NCBI RefSeq assembly: GCF_003054055.1
Contig: NZ_QBKI01000001.1
Span: 742,824-806,823, forward strand
DNA: 64,000 nucleotides
Direction: 5' to 3'
Source: Pontibacter mucosus
GTDB taxonomy: Bacteria > Bacteroidota > Bacteroidia > Cytophagales > Hymenobacteraceae
The position numbers and the translations under genes are program-made. Below the pieces are notes generated by a model. The model did no database searches and was not told the DNA's origin. It saw nothing but the letters and a program-made list of their open reading frames with translations. How positions within the stretch are numbered: the first letter of the stretch is position 1; each line of letters opens with the position of its first letter. Positions 37,405-46,608 of this stretch are shown here, piece after piece.

Positions 37405-37983
37405 TTACCGGCCAGGCAAAGTATAAGCCAGCGTGAGCATGAATACGCTATTGCGGGCATCGGAGATGTTATCGTTGTCGTAAAGTTTGGAGATATCGCC
37501 GTTATAGCGCACGCCCACGGTAAGCCCCGAGGCGCCAGCGACAAAGCCCACACCTGCAGCGTATCCTAAACTAGTCCGCTTAAAGTCGTCGAGGTCATCC
37601 TGTATGTTGGTGCCGTTCAGTTCGATATCGCCCCCTACCCGGAAGGATACCTGCGGACCTGCCTCGAAGTAAATGGGTCCCGCATTAATGTGGGCCAGCA
37701 CCGGCACATCGATATAGCTCACCTTCACCTTAAAGTCGTCGTCATCCGACTCCGCCCCCTTCAGGGAGAACAGCAACTCGGGCTGTATGGCGAAGAACTC
37801 ATCGGTGGTTAGGAAGAACTTGGAGGTTAGGCCGGCATGGAAGCGGAACATCCTGTCGCTGGCGAAGGAGTCATCGCCCGAAAAACCGCTGTAGTTAACA
37901 CCTGCCCGCACACCTATACTTTGGGCATCGGCGGCAAAAACGGTTGCCAGCAAGAGTGCAAAGATTAATAAGGTTTGTTTCAT
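37405..37983 (-). CDS. Porin-family outer-membrane beta-barrel protein, paralogue 2
   Basis: A 192-residue exported barrel (signal QTLLIFALLLATVFAADAQ). Blocks AGPIYFEAGPQVSF, GYAAGVGFV, VGVRYNGDI and ISDARNSVFMLTL match the gene at 36437-37105, which implies a tandem duplication. An Asp/Glu-rich loop (ESDDDDFKVK) is specific to this copy. Each of the two has its own terminator, so they are separate transcription units. Confidence 0.75.
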   Translation of the reverse strand: MKQTLLIFALLLATVFAADAQSIGVRAGVNYSGFSGDDSFASDRMFRFHAGLTSKFFLTTDEFFAIQPELLFSLKGAESDDDDFKVKVSYIDVPVLAHINAGPIYFEAGPQVSFRVGGDIELNGTNIQDDLDDFKRTSLGYAAGVGFVAGASGLTVGVRYNGDISKLYDNDNISDARNSVFMLTLAYTLPGR

Positions 37984-38154
37984 AGCTTTTCTTCATTGGT
38001 AAAAAACTTCTGTTCTTGTCAGCGCCTATCAGGTTCGTGGCTAACAGTCGTATGGTATTACGCAAGGTTCGCGGAAAAGTATAGGCTCAAAGTATAAACT
38101 TGGCGATACAGGAGTACAATTTAGGGAGTATAAAGTATGAATAAGGTAAACAAA

Positions 38155-38186
38155 AAGCAGCAACCGGGTATGGCTGCTGCTTTTGT
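38155..38186 (-). terminator. Terminator of the YifB-family gene
   Basis: Arms AAGCAGC (38155-38161) and GCTGCTT (38176-38182), A-run on the minus-strand exit side. Confidence 0.65.
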
Positions 38187-38224
38187 TAAGTTATTGTTAA
38201 ACAGGTTTATTTGCTGTGCTGTTG

Positions 38225-39763
38225 TTAGCCTGCCCAGCCTTCGCGGTCGAGGCTGCGGTACTGAATAGCCTCTGCTAAATGTTCAATTTTTATCTCTTCG
38301 ATGCCTGCCAGGTCGGCAATGGTGCGGCTCACTTTCAGGATACGGTCGTAGGCGCGTGCCGAGAGGCCCAGGCGCTCCATGGCCGTTTTCAACAGCGTAC
38401 GGCCCGCCTCATTTATCTGGCATATTTCCTTCACCATCTGCGAAGGCATCATGGCGTTGGAGTGAATTTGCGGCACGTCCTTAAAGCGCTCCGTTTGCAC
38501 GTCGCGTGCCTTCATCACACGCTCCCGCACAGAGGCGCTGTCCTCAGCCTTACGCGTAGCAGTCATCTCGTCAAACGTAACAGGGGTCACCTCCACGTGC
38601 AGGTCGATGCGGTCCAGCAGCGGGCCGCTTACCTTGTTTAAGTATCGTTGCACCACACCGGGGCCGCACACGCATTCTTTCTCAGGGTGGTTGTAGTAGC
38701 CGCAGGGGCACGGGTTCATGCTGGCCACCAGCATAAAATTAGCCGGGAAATCAATGGTGGTCCTGGCGCGGGAAATGGTCACGCGGCGCTCCTCCAGCGG
38801 CTGGCGCATCACCTCCAGCACCGTGCGCTTAAACTCGGGCAACTCATCCAGGAACAGCACCCCGTTATGCGAGAGCGAAATCTCGCCAGGCTGCGGCACG
38901 CCACCGCCTCCCACCAGGGCTACATCCGAAATGGTATGGTGCGGGGAGCGATAGGGGCGTGTGGTCAAGAGTGAGGCGGCCTCGCCCAGTTTGCCCGCTA
39001 CCGAGTGTATCTTGGTTGTCTCCAGTGCCTCGTGCATTGAAAGGGGAGGAAGTATGGACGGCAGGCGCTTGGCCAGCATGGTCTTACCGGCTCCCGGCGG
39101 GCCGATCATAATCAGGTTGTGGCCTCCGGCAGCGGCTATCTCCAGGGCACGCTTAATATTTTCCTGTCCCTGCACATCCGAGAAATCAGCAGCGTACTGG
39201 TCGGCGGTGTTGCCGAAAAGCTCGCGGGTATTTATCACCAAAGGCTCAATCTCTCGGGCACCATCCAGAAACTCAATCGCCTCCAGTATGTTGTTCACCC
39301 CGATCACGTCCAGGTTGTTCACGATAGCGGCCTCCTGCGCGTTCTGGGCCGGAAGTATAAAACCTTTAAAACCCTCCTTGCGGGCTTGTATGGCAATGGG
39401 CAGCACGCCCTTTATCGGCCGCAGCGAACCGTCCAGCGACAGCTCTCCCATGATCATGTATTGCGAAACCTTGTCGGCGGAAATTTGGCCGGAGGCGGCC
39501 AGGATGCCCATGGCCAGCGTGAGGTCGTAGGAGGAGCCTTCCTTGCGGATATCGGCGGGAGCCAGGTTGATGACGATCTTCTGGCGCGGGATTTTGTAGC
39601 CAAAGTGCTTCAGGGCCGACTCGATGCGCTGTTCGCTCTCTTTTACGGCATTGTCGGGCAGGCCTACCAGGAAGTATTTGGTGCCGGGGCTAACGTTAAC
39701 CTCTACGGTGATGGTGTAGGCATTGACGCCCTGCACGGCGCTGCCAAAGGTCTTAATCAGCAT
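38225..39763 (-). CDS. YifB/ComM family Mg-chelatase-like AAA+ ATPase
   Basis: A 512-residue ATPase of the YifB family. ComM, its Gram-negative relative, drives branch migration during natural transformation. The N-terminal Lon-protease-like fold (about 1-170, KTFGSAVQGVNAYTITVEVNV, FLVGLPDNAVKESEQRI) precedes the AAA+ module. That module has Walker A IGPPGAGKTMLAKRLPS, Walker B GVLFLDELPEF and the arginine-finger region, plus PYRSPHHTISDVALVGGG. A zinc-like cluster CPCGYYNHPEKECVC follows. Its presence is compatible with DNA uptake but does not show it. Confidence 0.9.
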   Translation of the reverse strand: MLIKTFGSAVQGVNAYTITVEVNVSPGTKYFLVGLPDNAVKESEQRIESALKHFGYKIPRQKIVINLAPADIRKEGSSYDLTLAMGILAASGQISADKVSQYMIMGELSLDGSLRPIKGVLPIAIQARKEGFKGFILPAQNAQEAAIVNNLDVIGVNNILEAIEFLDGAREIEPLVINTRELFGNTADQYAADFSDVQGQENIKRALEIAAAGGHNLIMIGPPGAGKTMLAKRLPSILPPLSMHEALETTKIHSVAGKLGEAASLLTTRPYRSPHHTISDVALVGGGGVPQPGEISLSHNGVLFLDELPEFKRTVLEVMRQPLEERRVTISRARTTIDFPANFMLVASMNPCPCGYYNHPEKECVCGPGVVQRYLNKVSGPLLDRIDLHVEVTPVTFDEMTATRKAEDSASVRERVMKARDVQTERFKDVPQIHSNAMMPSQMVKEICQINEAGRTLLKTAMERLGLSARAYDRILKVSRTIADLAGIEEIKIEHLAEAIQYRSLDREGWAG

Positions 39764-39872
39764 GTTTGCTTTCAGTTGGGAGTGTAGGTTCTCAGGATTT
39801 TTTTGATGCGGAACAACGCTGGCACCTAATTGATTCCGAGTTATACTTTTAAAAGTATGGCCTGCGGCAAAA

Positions 39873-40511
39873 TTACTTAATTCGGGTCATGTCCGGGTGC
39901 AGGGGCAGGTAGATGTCGGCCATATCCTCGCCTTTGGGATGCACCGTGATGGCAGAGCACAGGCTGTCGGGCAGCGTTACCTCAAAGGCGATGCCCTGGG
40001 CCTGGTTGTCGAAAATGTAGACCTGTTGCCGCTGCGCGTTCTGGAAATAAGCCAGTGGCCGGAGCGGACCATACTTTTGGCGGATCTCGGAGAGGGGCTT
40101 GCCCGTGCCGATGCTGTCTTTTGTCAGGAACCGCGGCGAGGTGATCTGTACCTGTTGCACCACCGGCTTCTCTACCTGGCCTCCGAAATCAGTTACCGTA
40201 AACACCGACACATAATGCGCCGGCTGTTCACCTTCCCAGAAGTAGAGTGCCTTGCCCATCGCGGCGTCGCTGCTGTCGGGCTCGCCAAGTATACGCGCCA
40301 GTGCCTCGCCATACATCCCCACCTTCACCTTGCCTATACTTTCGCCTGGAACGATGAGGTAAGTCGAGTCCGGGGCGGGAGGCTTAGGTGGCTGTGCTGC
40401 GGTGGTATCGGCGGGTATGGTGTCCGGCTCGGTTTGCCTGCTGTTTTCCTGGCTTTGGCAGGAGGCGAGAAAGGCGGCCAGCGCAAGTATAAGGTATAGC
40501 GTGTGTTTCAT
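39873..40511 (-). CDS. Putative lipoprotein, hypothetical
   Basis: A 212-residue lipoprotein candidate from the ATG at 40509-40511: signal HTLYLILALAAFLASCQSQ with the lipobox cysteine near residue 17, then a Pro/Thr-rich linker (about 20-45). The folded part contains GESIGKVKVGMYGEALARILG and a second half GIAFEVTLPDSL. An upstream 35-residue extension was rejected because it lacks a signal peptide and lies in the intergenic gap. I do not recognise the family. Confidence 0.6.
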   Translation of the reverse strand: MKHTLYLILALAAFLASCQSQENSRQTEPDTIPADTTAAQPPKPPAPDSTYLIVPGESIGKVKVGMYGEALARILGEPDSSDAAMGKALYFWEGEQPAHYVSVFTVTDFGGQVEKPVVQQVQITSPRFLTKDSIGTGKPLSEIRQKYGPLRPLAYFQNAQRQQVYIFDNQAQGIAFEVTLPDSLCSAITVHPKGEDMADIYLPLHPDMTRIK

Positions 40512-40579
40512 CCGGCAGAGTATAAATTTATACTTACTACGTACGAGTTTTCCGTGTTTAGAATGCCCAAGGCAGGTTA

Positions 40580-40631
40580 AAAGTATAAATCCGGGTGGTA
40601 GAAACTGCGCTGCCACCCGGATTTATACTTT
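40580..40631 (-). terminator. Hairpin terminator built from paired AAGTATAA words
   Basis: A perfect 19-bp inverted repeat. The left arm, 40580-40598, begins AAAGTATAAATCC and ends GGGTGG; the right arm, 40613-40631, is its complement, ending TATACTTT. It lies just past the gmhA stop on the minus strand, so it is likely the gmhA terminator. The over-represented word forms the outer half of the stem. Confidence 0.75.
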
Positions 40632-40651
40632 GGTTTATACTTGGAGGTGAG

Positions 40652-41227
40652 TTACACCAGCTTCTGCTCCAGCAAAAGTATAAAGATGTGGATGACCTTG
40701 ATATGGATTTCCTGCACGCGGTCGGCGTAACCAAAGTGCGGTACGCGTATTTCCACGTCGCAGAGCGAGGCCAGCTTGCCCCCGTCTTTGCCGGTCAGGC
40801 CAACCACTTTCATGCCTTTGGCCTTGGCCGTCTCGGCGGCGCGCAGCACGTTGCCCGAGTTGCCGCTGGTGCTGATGGCCAGCAACACGTCGCCCTGGTT
40901 GCCCAGCGCCTCCAGGTAGCGGGAGAACACGTATTCGTAGCCGTAGTCGTTGCCCACGCAGCTCATGTGGCTGGGGTCGGAGATGGAGAGGGCCGGCAGG
41001 GCGCGGCGGTCGTTGCGGTAGCGGCCGGAAAGTTCCTCGGCAAAGTGCATGGCGTCGCACATGGAGCCGCCGTTGCCGCAGCTGATTATTTTGCCCCCGT
41101 TTTGGATGGAGGCGGCCATCGTTTCAGCGGCCTTTTCAATGGATGCGATGTTAGCCGCATCAGACAGAAACGCGTTAAGCACATCCTGTGCCTGCGTCAG
41201 TTCTGCAAGTATGGTAGTAGCTGTCAT
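40652..41227 (-). CDS. gmhA: Phosphoheptose isomerase-type SIS-domain protein
   Basis: GmhA converts sedoheptulose 7-phosphate to glycero-manno-heptose 7-phosphate for lipopolysaccharide inner core. The 191-residue SIS-domain protein has [20 protein letters not shown] near residues 44-63, [30 protein letters not shown] mid-protein, and [18 protein letters not shown]. Length fits the family. It is nearly contiguous with a small membrane-protein gene (9 nt gap upstream). Confidence 0.88.
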   Translation of the reverse strand: MTATTILAELTQAQDVLNAFLSDAANIASIEKAAETMAASIQNGGKIISCGNGGSMCDAMHFAEELSGRYRNDRRALPALSISDPSHMSCVGNDYGYEYVFSRYLEALGNQGDVLLAISTSGNSGNVLRAAETAKAKGMKVVGLTGKDGGKLASLCDVEIRVPHFGYADRVQEIHIKVIHIFILLLEQKLV

Positions 41228-41236
41228 GTGGGTATT

Positions 41237-41578
41237 TTACGCCACCTCTGCCTGCCGCTCCTCGGCGTACGTCTCTTTGTAGCTGTTGCTGCGGAACGCC
41301 TGGCGGCTCTCGTAGAGGGAGGCTTTCAGGTTGTTGATTTTTAGCTCGGCGCGGTACTGTTCGTGCTTCAGGTCGGCTACATAAACGCTGCTTACCACCA
41401 CGCGGGCCAGCATCATCACGCCGCCTATGGCTACCAGCCCTTTGTACAGCGTGAGGACTTCATCCTCCGCATTTGTATTTAAGATAGCCGTTTCGTCTAT
41501 AGCCCCCGCCAGGAGCAGTACCGTGAAGATGATATAACCAAACACAAGTACATCGAGAAGTGCTTTCAGAGCTTTCAT
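41237..41578 (-). CDS. Small membrane protein, hypothetical
   Basis: A 113-residue protein from the ATG at 41576-41578, with two hydrophobic helices (LLDVLVFGYIIFTVLLLAGA and GLVAIGGVMMLARVVVSSVYVA) and a charged, helical C-terminal tail (LKHEQYRAELKINNLKASLYESRQ). It precedes gmhA by 9 nt on the same strand. No family is recognised. Confidence 0.55.
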   Translation of the reverse strand: MKALKALLDVLVFGYIIFTVLLLAGAIDETAILNTNAEDEVLTLYKGLVAIGGVMMLARVVVSSVYVADLKHEQYRAELKINNLKASLYESRQAFRSNSYKETYAEERQAEVA

Positions 41579-41706
41579 GCCGCTTGAGCGATTTGAGTAC
41601 AACAACTGTTTGGCTAAAATTAACAAAAAAATATTATTTGCAAATACTATATAGTTGTAAGATTATGTTTTAGGTAGCGGCTATACTTCTGAAGTACAAA
41701 ATCAGG

Positions 41707-43545
41707 TTAAACCGTCAGCTGCATTTGGGTTAGCTTGGCGTACAAACCAGAGTGCACCAGAAGCTCGTCGTGGGTGCCTCTTTCTACAATTCTGCCCTGC
41801 TGCAGCACCAGTATCTCATCGGCATGCTGAATGGTACTTAACCGATGCGCGATCACGATGGAGGTGCGGTTTCTCATCAGGTTGGTCAAGGCTTCCTGCA
41901 CCAGCTTCTCCGATTCCGTGTCCAGCGCCGAGGTGGCCTCGTCCAGTATGAGTATGGGCGGATTCTGCAGGATGGCCCGGGCTATACTTAAACGCTGGCG
42001 CTGCCCGCCTGATAATTTGCTGCCCCGGTCGCCAATCATGGTCTGGTAGCCGTTTTCGGCGTTGATGATAAACTCATGCGCGTTGGCGATCTTAGCGGCG
42101 GCGATGACCTCTTCTTCCGTGGCATCGGTTTTATTAAAGGCGATGTTGTTGAAGATGGTATCGTTGAAGAGGATAGACTCCTGCGTCACTACCCCCATCT
42201 GCGCCCGCACCGACTCCATGGTATAGTCGCGGATGTCGTGGCCGTCGATGAGGATGGCGCCGCTGGTGGGGTCGTAGAAGCGCGGCACCAGGTCGGCCAG
42301 CGTGGACTTGCCGCCACCCGACGGGCCTACCAGGGCCACCGTTTTGCCTTTCTGTATGCTAAAGTTAATGTCCTGCAGCACCGGCTTGTCGCCGTAGGCA
42401 AAGGCCACGTCCCTGAACTCAATCTCATGCCTGAAAGCAGGGAGTACTTTAGCGTTAGGCTTGTTTTTGATCTGCGGATCGGTATCCACCACCTGCAGCA
42501 CCCGCTCGCCGGACACCAGGCCGCGCTGGATGTTACTGAAGGCCGCCGACATGGCCTTGGCCGGCACCAATACCTGCGAGAACAGGATGATGTAGGTGAT
42601 AAACTCACTGGCCGAAAGCTCCGACTCCTGGTTCAGCACCAGCGTGCCGCCGTAGAGCAGCAATCCCGCCACCACCGATACCCCCAGAAACTCCGACAAC
42701 GGGGAGGCCAAATCGCGCTTGTTGGCGATGGAGCGCTGGATGCGGGCATAACGGTTGTTCTGGTCGTGGAATTTACCAAGTATAAACGGCTCGGCATTGA
42801 AGGCTTTGATCACGCGCATGCCGCTCAGCGTTTCATCGATGATGGTAAGTATAAAGCTCAGCGAGTTCTGGCCTTCCTTGGCCTTCCGCTTCAGTCGCTT
42901 GGAGATGCCCGCAATGATACCGCCGGATAGCGGCAGAAGTATAAGCGAGAACAGCGTCAGCTCCACCGACATGTTGAAGAGCAGTATAAAAAAGGCAATG
43001 ATGGAAACCGGCTCGCGAATCACCACCGTCAGCGTGCTCACCACGGAGCTTTCCACTTCCTGTATATCTACGGTCAGGCGCGTCATCAAGTCGCCTTTGC
43101 GCTCATTGCTGAAATAGCCCAGGTGTAGCTCGGTAACTCGCTTGTACACGGCCCGGCGCATGTTGCGCACCACGTGCGCCCGCAGCGCTCCCACAATCCG
43201 GAAGGCCAGGTAACGGAACAGGTTGGCCAGAAACACCGATACGATGATGATGATACAGACGAACATCAGTGCCCCTTGCTTGCCCTCCTGCAGAATCACC
43301 TGTCCGAAGTGGTAATTAAAGAAGTCTTTGAAGAACTCGATGTTCAGCGCGAATTCGGGTTTGGTGGCGGCCATTGCCACCGCTTTCTCCGGCCCCACCT
43401 CGCCAAACAGCACATCCAGCAGCGGAATGATGAGCGTGAAGTTGAACAGGCCGAAAATGATGCCCAGGAAAGTATAAAGGGTATAGAGCGGCACAAACCG
43501 GCTGTAGGGTTTGGCGAACTGTAGTATGCGAAGGTAGGTCTTCAT
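41707..43545 (-). CDS. MsbA-type ABC transporter, fused permease and ATPase
   Basis: A 612-residue half-transporter. The transmembrane domain (about 1-330) is followed by a nucleotide-binding domain with Walker A GPSGGGKSTLA, signature LSGGQRQRLSIARAIL and Walker B ILILDEATSALD. It is closest in layout to MsbA/lipid A flippases and related multidrug exporters (Walker B, D-loop and H-loop IVIAHRLSTI all present). The N-terminus MKTYLRILQFAKPYSRFVPLYTL is typical of Bacteroidota members. An upstream 29-residue extension was rejected. It is probably a lipid or drug exporter. Confidence 0.9.
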   Translation of the reverse strand: MKTYLRILQFAKPYSRFVPLYTLYTFLGIIFGLFNFTLIIPLLDVLFGEVGPEKAVAMAATKPEFALNIEFFKDFFNYHFGQVILQEGKQGALMFVCIIIIVSVFLANLFRYLAFRIVGALRAHVVRNMRRAVYKRVTELHLGYFSNERKGDLMTRLTVDIQEVESSVVSTLTVVIREPVSIIAFFILLFNMSVELTLFSLILLPLSGGIIAGISKRLKRKAKEGQNSLSFILTIIDETLSGMRVIKAFNAEPFILGKFHDQNNRYARIQRSIANKRDLASPLSEFLGVSVVAGLLLYGGTLVLNQESELSASEFITYIILFSQVLVPAKAMSAAFSNIQRGLVSGERVLQVVDTDPQIKNKPNAKVLPAFRHEIEFRDVAFAYGDKPVLQDINFSIQKGKTVALVGPSGGGKSTLADLVPRFYDPTSGAILIDGHDIRDYTMESVRAQMGVVTQESILFNDTIFNNIAFNKTDATEEEVIAAAKIANAHEFIINAENGYQTMIGDRGSKLSGGQRQRLSIARAILQNPPILILDEATSALDTESEKLVQEALTNLMRNRTSIVIAHRLSTIQHADEILVLQQGRIVERGTHDELLVHSGLYAKLTQMQLTV

Positions 43546-43904
43546 GGTATGGTTGGGGTTGCCGGATGCTTCTGCTGCACAAGCCTTCTCTGCAAACGGG
43601 CAACACGTATGGCTACACTGTGGCAGCCACAAATCAGGGTTAAGTTGTTTATACTTTGGTTATTGCGGTGCGATTCACCTAACCGCTGCAAAGATACTCA
43701 AATAGAACGGAGTGATAAATGTAAAGCGGAAGTTTTGGCGGAGATGCTTAGTAGGTGGTACAGATCTAATGGCATAAGCGGACATATGGCTTAAACCTAC
43801 CGCAAGCTTTCAGCTCGTGGTTAACCATACCGACAAGCTTTCAGCTTACATAAATTATACTTATTTATACTTTCGCAAGCTGAAAGCTTGCGGCAGAAGA
43901 AGTA
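43546..43904. other. Gene-free stretch with AAGCTTTCAGCTT repeats
   Basis: No gene. It holds CAAGCTTTCAGCT (43803) and CAAGCTTTCAGCTT (43833), plus their inverse in GCAAGCTGAAAGCTTGC (43876). That last hairpin is flanked by TATACTTT (43866-43873) and AAGTATAA (43900-43907) in opposite orientation. Confidence 0.5.
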
Positions 43905-43907
43905 TAA

Positions 43908-43940
43908 AAAAGCCCCCTCCTGTTTGCAGAAGGGGGCGGA
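43908..43940 (-). terminator. Terminator of the Wzi-like gene
   Basis: Stem GCCCCCT (43912-43918) and AGGGGGC (43931-43937), with a T-run of six on the minus strand. Confidence 0.8.
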
Positions 43941-43946
43941 AGAAGG

Positions 43947-45608
43947 TTAAAACTCGTGTAGCCGTTGCGGGATGTTCCAGCGGAGGGCAAAAGAGGTAAA
44001 GGAGGTGTTGTAGTCCGGTGCCTCGCCTGCTGCCTTCACGCGGCGCACCACCTGCTTCAGGTCCACAAACAGGTTGTGGCGCACCTGGAATGAGGCGGTC
44101 AGGTCGACGTGTACCTGGTTAGTTTTAACACCCTGCCCAATTTCGTTGCCGTAAGTAGACACGCGATCGAGGTAGGAGAGGAGCACGTTGTTGCCGTAGT
44201 TCAGCGTATCGGTGGCAGAAACCACGTCCTGGCCATACTGGGTGGCAATGGCCTTGGCCGTCAGGTGCAGGCGCGGAATGGGTTGGTACCGTACGATGCC
44301 CACCAGCTCCACCAGGTTGGCTCCCATGGGGTGCGCCAGCGGCTGGCGGTAGTGCTGGAAGTTGGAGAACTCATCCTCATACTGGTAAGTATAAGGGCGG
44401 ATAGCGTTCACCTCGCCCTGCAAATCCAGGTTCGGAATACCGAAGGCATCGATGTACTTGGCTCCGATCTGGCCCCCGAACTTGTTGCCCCACCAGCCGT
44501 TGCCGCCTTTCACCTCATCCAGCACAAACTCATCCAGCGCCACCTGACCGTACAGCTGCAGGCGGTTCCAGAGGTTCCAGCGGAAGTCTCCCCCCAGCAG
44601 CACGTTGTCGGGGCTGCCCAGACCGTGCTCCACACTGCGGTAGAAGATGATCGGGTTGAGGTACTGCAGCTCGAAACGGCCCTTGCCGCGCGCAAAAATC
44701 ACCTGCTCATAAAGGCCGAAGTTAAAGTTGTCGGTAATGTTTATGCCCAGGCGGTGCATGGCCATGTACTTCTTCGGATAAAGCTCATCGCGGCGGTTAA
44801 ACACCGGAATCAGCTCCTGGAAGAGGTTCATGTAGTGCAGCTTCCATACTTTGGTGTTGAGCTTGAGGAAAAAGGCTGGCGGCGCGTAGTCGGAGTAGAT
44901 GAGCGAGCGGTAGCCGTCGCCGATAAAGTGGCGGTCGTGGCCCAGCTGTATCTCCACGTGCTTGCTCAGGGCATAGTTCATGTAACCGCGTGCCGTGATG
45001 TAGTCGGCCCCATCCTTCTTAAAATCCTTCCAGAAACCCTCGTGCGGCACCACGCCATCGCGCCGGATGCGGCGGTTCACGTACTCCGGGTAGCGGGCCT
45101 GGTTTTCGCCCACAAAAAAGTAAAAGCCAAACCGGTCGTCTATACTTCCCTCTATCTGGGCACCGCGCGTGTTCACGTAGCGCACCCCATCCGACTCGTT
45201 GTCCACGCCCACTTCAAAATGAATCACCGGGTTTACACGCAGCACAAAATCTTCGGTATCCACATGGTAGAGGTCAGACACGTTGCGGTAGAAATGCGTG
45301 AGGAAGGGTTTGCGACTCTCGTTCTGCGCCTGGTCGGTGTAGTTCCAGTTGTCGTTGAGCAGGTAGGCGGCGTTAAACTCATCGGCCCGGGTGACAGCGT
45401 TCCGGGCGCTGATCTCTGCCAACTCGGCCACCTCGGCACGGCCGTACGCGCGAACGGCGGTGTGCATCTCCGGCACCTGCTTCCCAAACTTTATCTGGTA
45501 GCGGTCTATGAGGTGATAGGTGTCGCGGTCGTAGGGCATGTAGACGTCCTGCGCCTGCGCGGCAAAAGCGGCAAGCGAGAGGGCAAAAGCACCAAGTATG
45601 CGTTTCAT
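43947..45608 (-). CDS. Wzi/RemB-like outer-membrane beta-barrel protein
   Basis: A 553-residue exported protein with a signal (RILGAFALSLAAFAAQAQ) and long beta-barrel-type sequence, including GHDRHFIGDGYRSLIYSDYAPP, MHRLGINITDNFNFGLYEQVIF and LFVDLKQVVRRV near the end. The capsule-assembly Wzi family and the F. johnsoniae gliding protein RemB share this type of sequence. It could therefore attach surface polysaccharide or support adhesion. No capsule gene cluster is adjacent. Confidence 0.75.
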   Translation of the reverse strand: MKRILGAFALSLAAFAAQAQDVYMPYDRDTYHLIDRYQIKFGKQVPEMHTAVRAYGRAEVAELAEISARNAVTRADEFNAAYLLNDNWNYTDQAQNESRKPFLTHFYRNVSDLYHVDTEDFVLRVNPVIHFEVGVDNESDGVRYVNTRGAQIEGSIDDRFGFYFFVGENQARYPEYVNRRIRRDGVVPHEGFWKDFKKDGADYITARGYMNYALSKHVEIQLGHDRHFIGDGYRSLIYSDYAPPAFFLKLNTKVWKLHYMNLFQELIPVFNRRDELYPKKYMAMHRLGINITDNFNFGLYEQVIFARGKGRFELQYLNPIIFYRSVEHGLGSPDNVLLGGDFRWNLWNRLQLYGQVALDEFVLDEVKGGNGWWGNKFGGQIGAKYIDAFGIPNLDLQGEVNAIRPYTYQYEDEFSNFQHYRQPLAHPMGANLVELVGIVRYQPIPRLHLTAKAIATQYGQDVVSATDTLNYGNNVLLSYLDRVSTYGNEIGQGVKTNQVHVDLTASFQVRHNLFVDLKQVVRRVKAAGEAPDYNTSFTSFALRWNIPQRLHEF

Positions 45609-45793
45609 GTATAAGTGGTTTGTGGCTATATCACTATTATTAAATGCGAATGTACTGTTTTTAAGGTTGATTCCGCTGCCCTGGTGGCTGAATTTATACT
45701 TGGCAGGGCCCTGACAGAACGCATCAGGGCGGCATGTACGTATGCGGGGTGTAAGATGTTAGGAGGAGAGGAGCGCGAAATTTGGCTTGCGGA

Positions 45794-45824
45794 TTGGCGT
45801 AAGGCGCGCCCTTGTGTATCTTTG
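45794..45824 (+). promoter_or_regulatory. Promoter of upp
   Basis: TTG at 45794-45796, 20-nt spacer, TATCTTTG at 45817-45824. The expected transcript starts near 45831, which argues for the ATG at 45857 rather than the earlier in-frame starts. Confidence 0.7.
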
Positions 45825-45856
45825 GGATGAAACCCGTTCATACTTTGGCAGCTATC

Positions 45857-46513
45857 ATGGAAAATAAAAACGTACATATCCTGACCCAAACCCCTTCGCT
45901 GGCGAACCATTTTGTAGCTGAGCTGCGCGACGTGCATGTGCATGGTGACAGCCTGCGCTTCCGCCGCAACCTGGAGCGCCTGGGGGAACTGCTGGCCTAC
46001 GAGATTTCCAAGACGCTGCCATACCGGGAAGTAACCGTCACCACGCCGCTGGCCGAGACAAAGACGCTCCTGCTGGCCGAGCAGCCGGTGCTGGCCACTA
46101 TTCTGCGGGCGGGCTTGCCGCTGTATAACGGCATGCTCAACTATTTTGACAAGGCCTATAGTACCTTTGTGGGCGCGTACCGGGTGGAGGAGGAGCACAC
46201 GGCGCTCCAGATCAACATGGAGTACCTGGCCTCCACCGACCTGCACGATAAAATTCTGATTCTGGCGGACCCCATGCTGGCTACCGGCCGCTCGCTGGTG
46301 AAATCGTACAAGGGCATGCTGCGCCACGGCAAGCCGCTGCAGGTGCATTTTGCCGCCGCCATTGCAGCCCCCGAGGGGCTGGCGTATGTGCAGGAGCAGG
46401 TGCCGGAGGCGCATATCTGGCTGGGGGCGCTGGACGACCACCTCAACGAAAAAGCCTACATTGTGCCCGGCCTCGGCGACGCCGGCGACCTGGCCTTTGG
46501 CCCCAAAGTATAA
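45857..46513 (+). CDS. upp: Uracil phosphoribosyltransferase
   Basis: Upp salvages uracil to UMP using PRPP. From the ATG at 45857 the product has 218 residues. Family motifs are present: ILRAGLPLYNGMLNYFD (mid), LADPMLATGRSLV (PRPP loop) and YIVPGLGDAGDLAFG near the C-terminus. Longer upstream starts overlap the promoter and are rejected. It stands alone. Confidence 0.93.
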   Translation: MENKNVHILTQTPSLANHFVAELRDVHVHGDSLRFRRNLERLGELLAYEISKTLPYREVTVTTPLAETKTLLLAEQPVLATILRAGLPLYNGMLNYFDKAYSTFVGAYRVEEEHTALQINMEYLASTDLHDKILILADPMLATGRSLVKSYKGMLRHGKPLQVHFAAAIAAPEGLAYVQEQVPEAHIWLGALDDHLNEKAYIVPGLGDAGDLAFGPKV

Positions 46514-46608
46514 ACTGCCCATACTTTCCTTTGCGCCGGTGCATTTATTTTAGCCGGAAACGTATAAAGCATAGTTGCCCTTTTCGCGCGACCTGAAACA
46601 GTTTACCC

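Noticed and set aside
44109..45614. A 501-residue open frame antisense to the Wzi-like gene
   Set aside because: It mirrors the real gene on the opposite strand, whose signal peptide and barrel-like sequence make sense. Long antisense frames are expected in GC-rich coding DNA.
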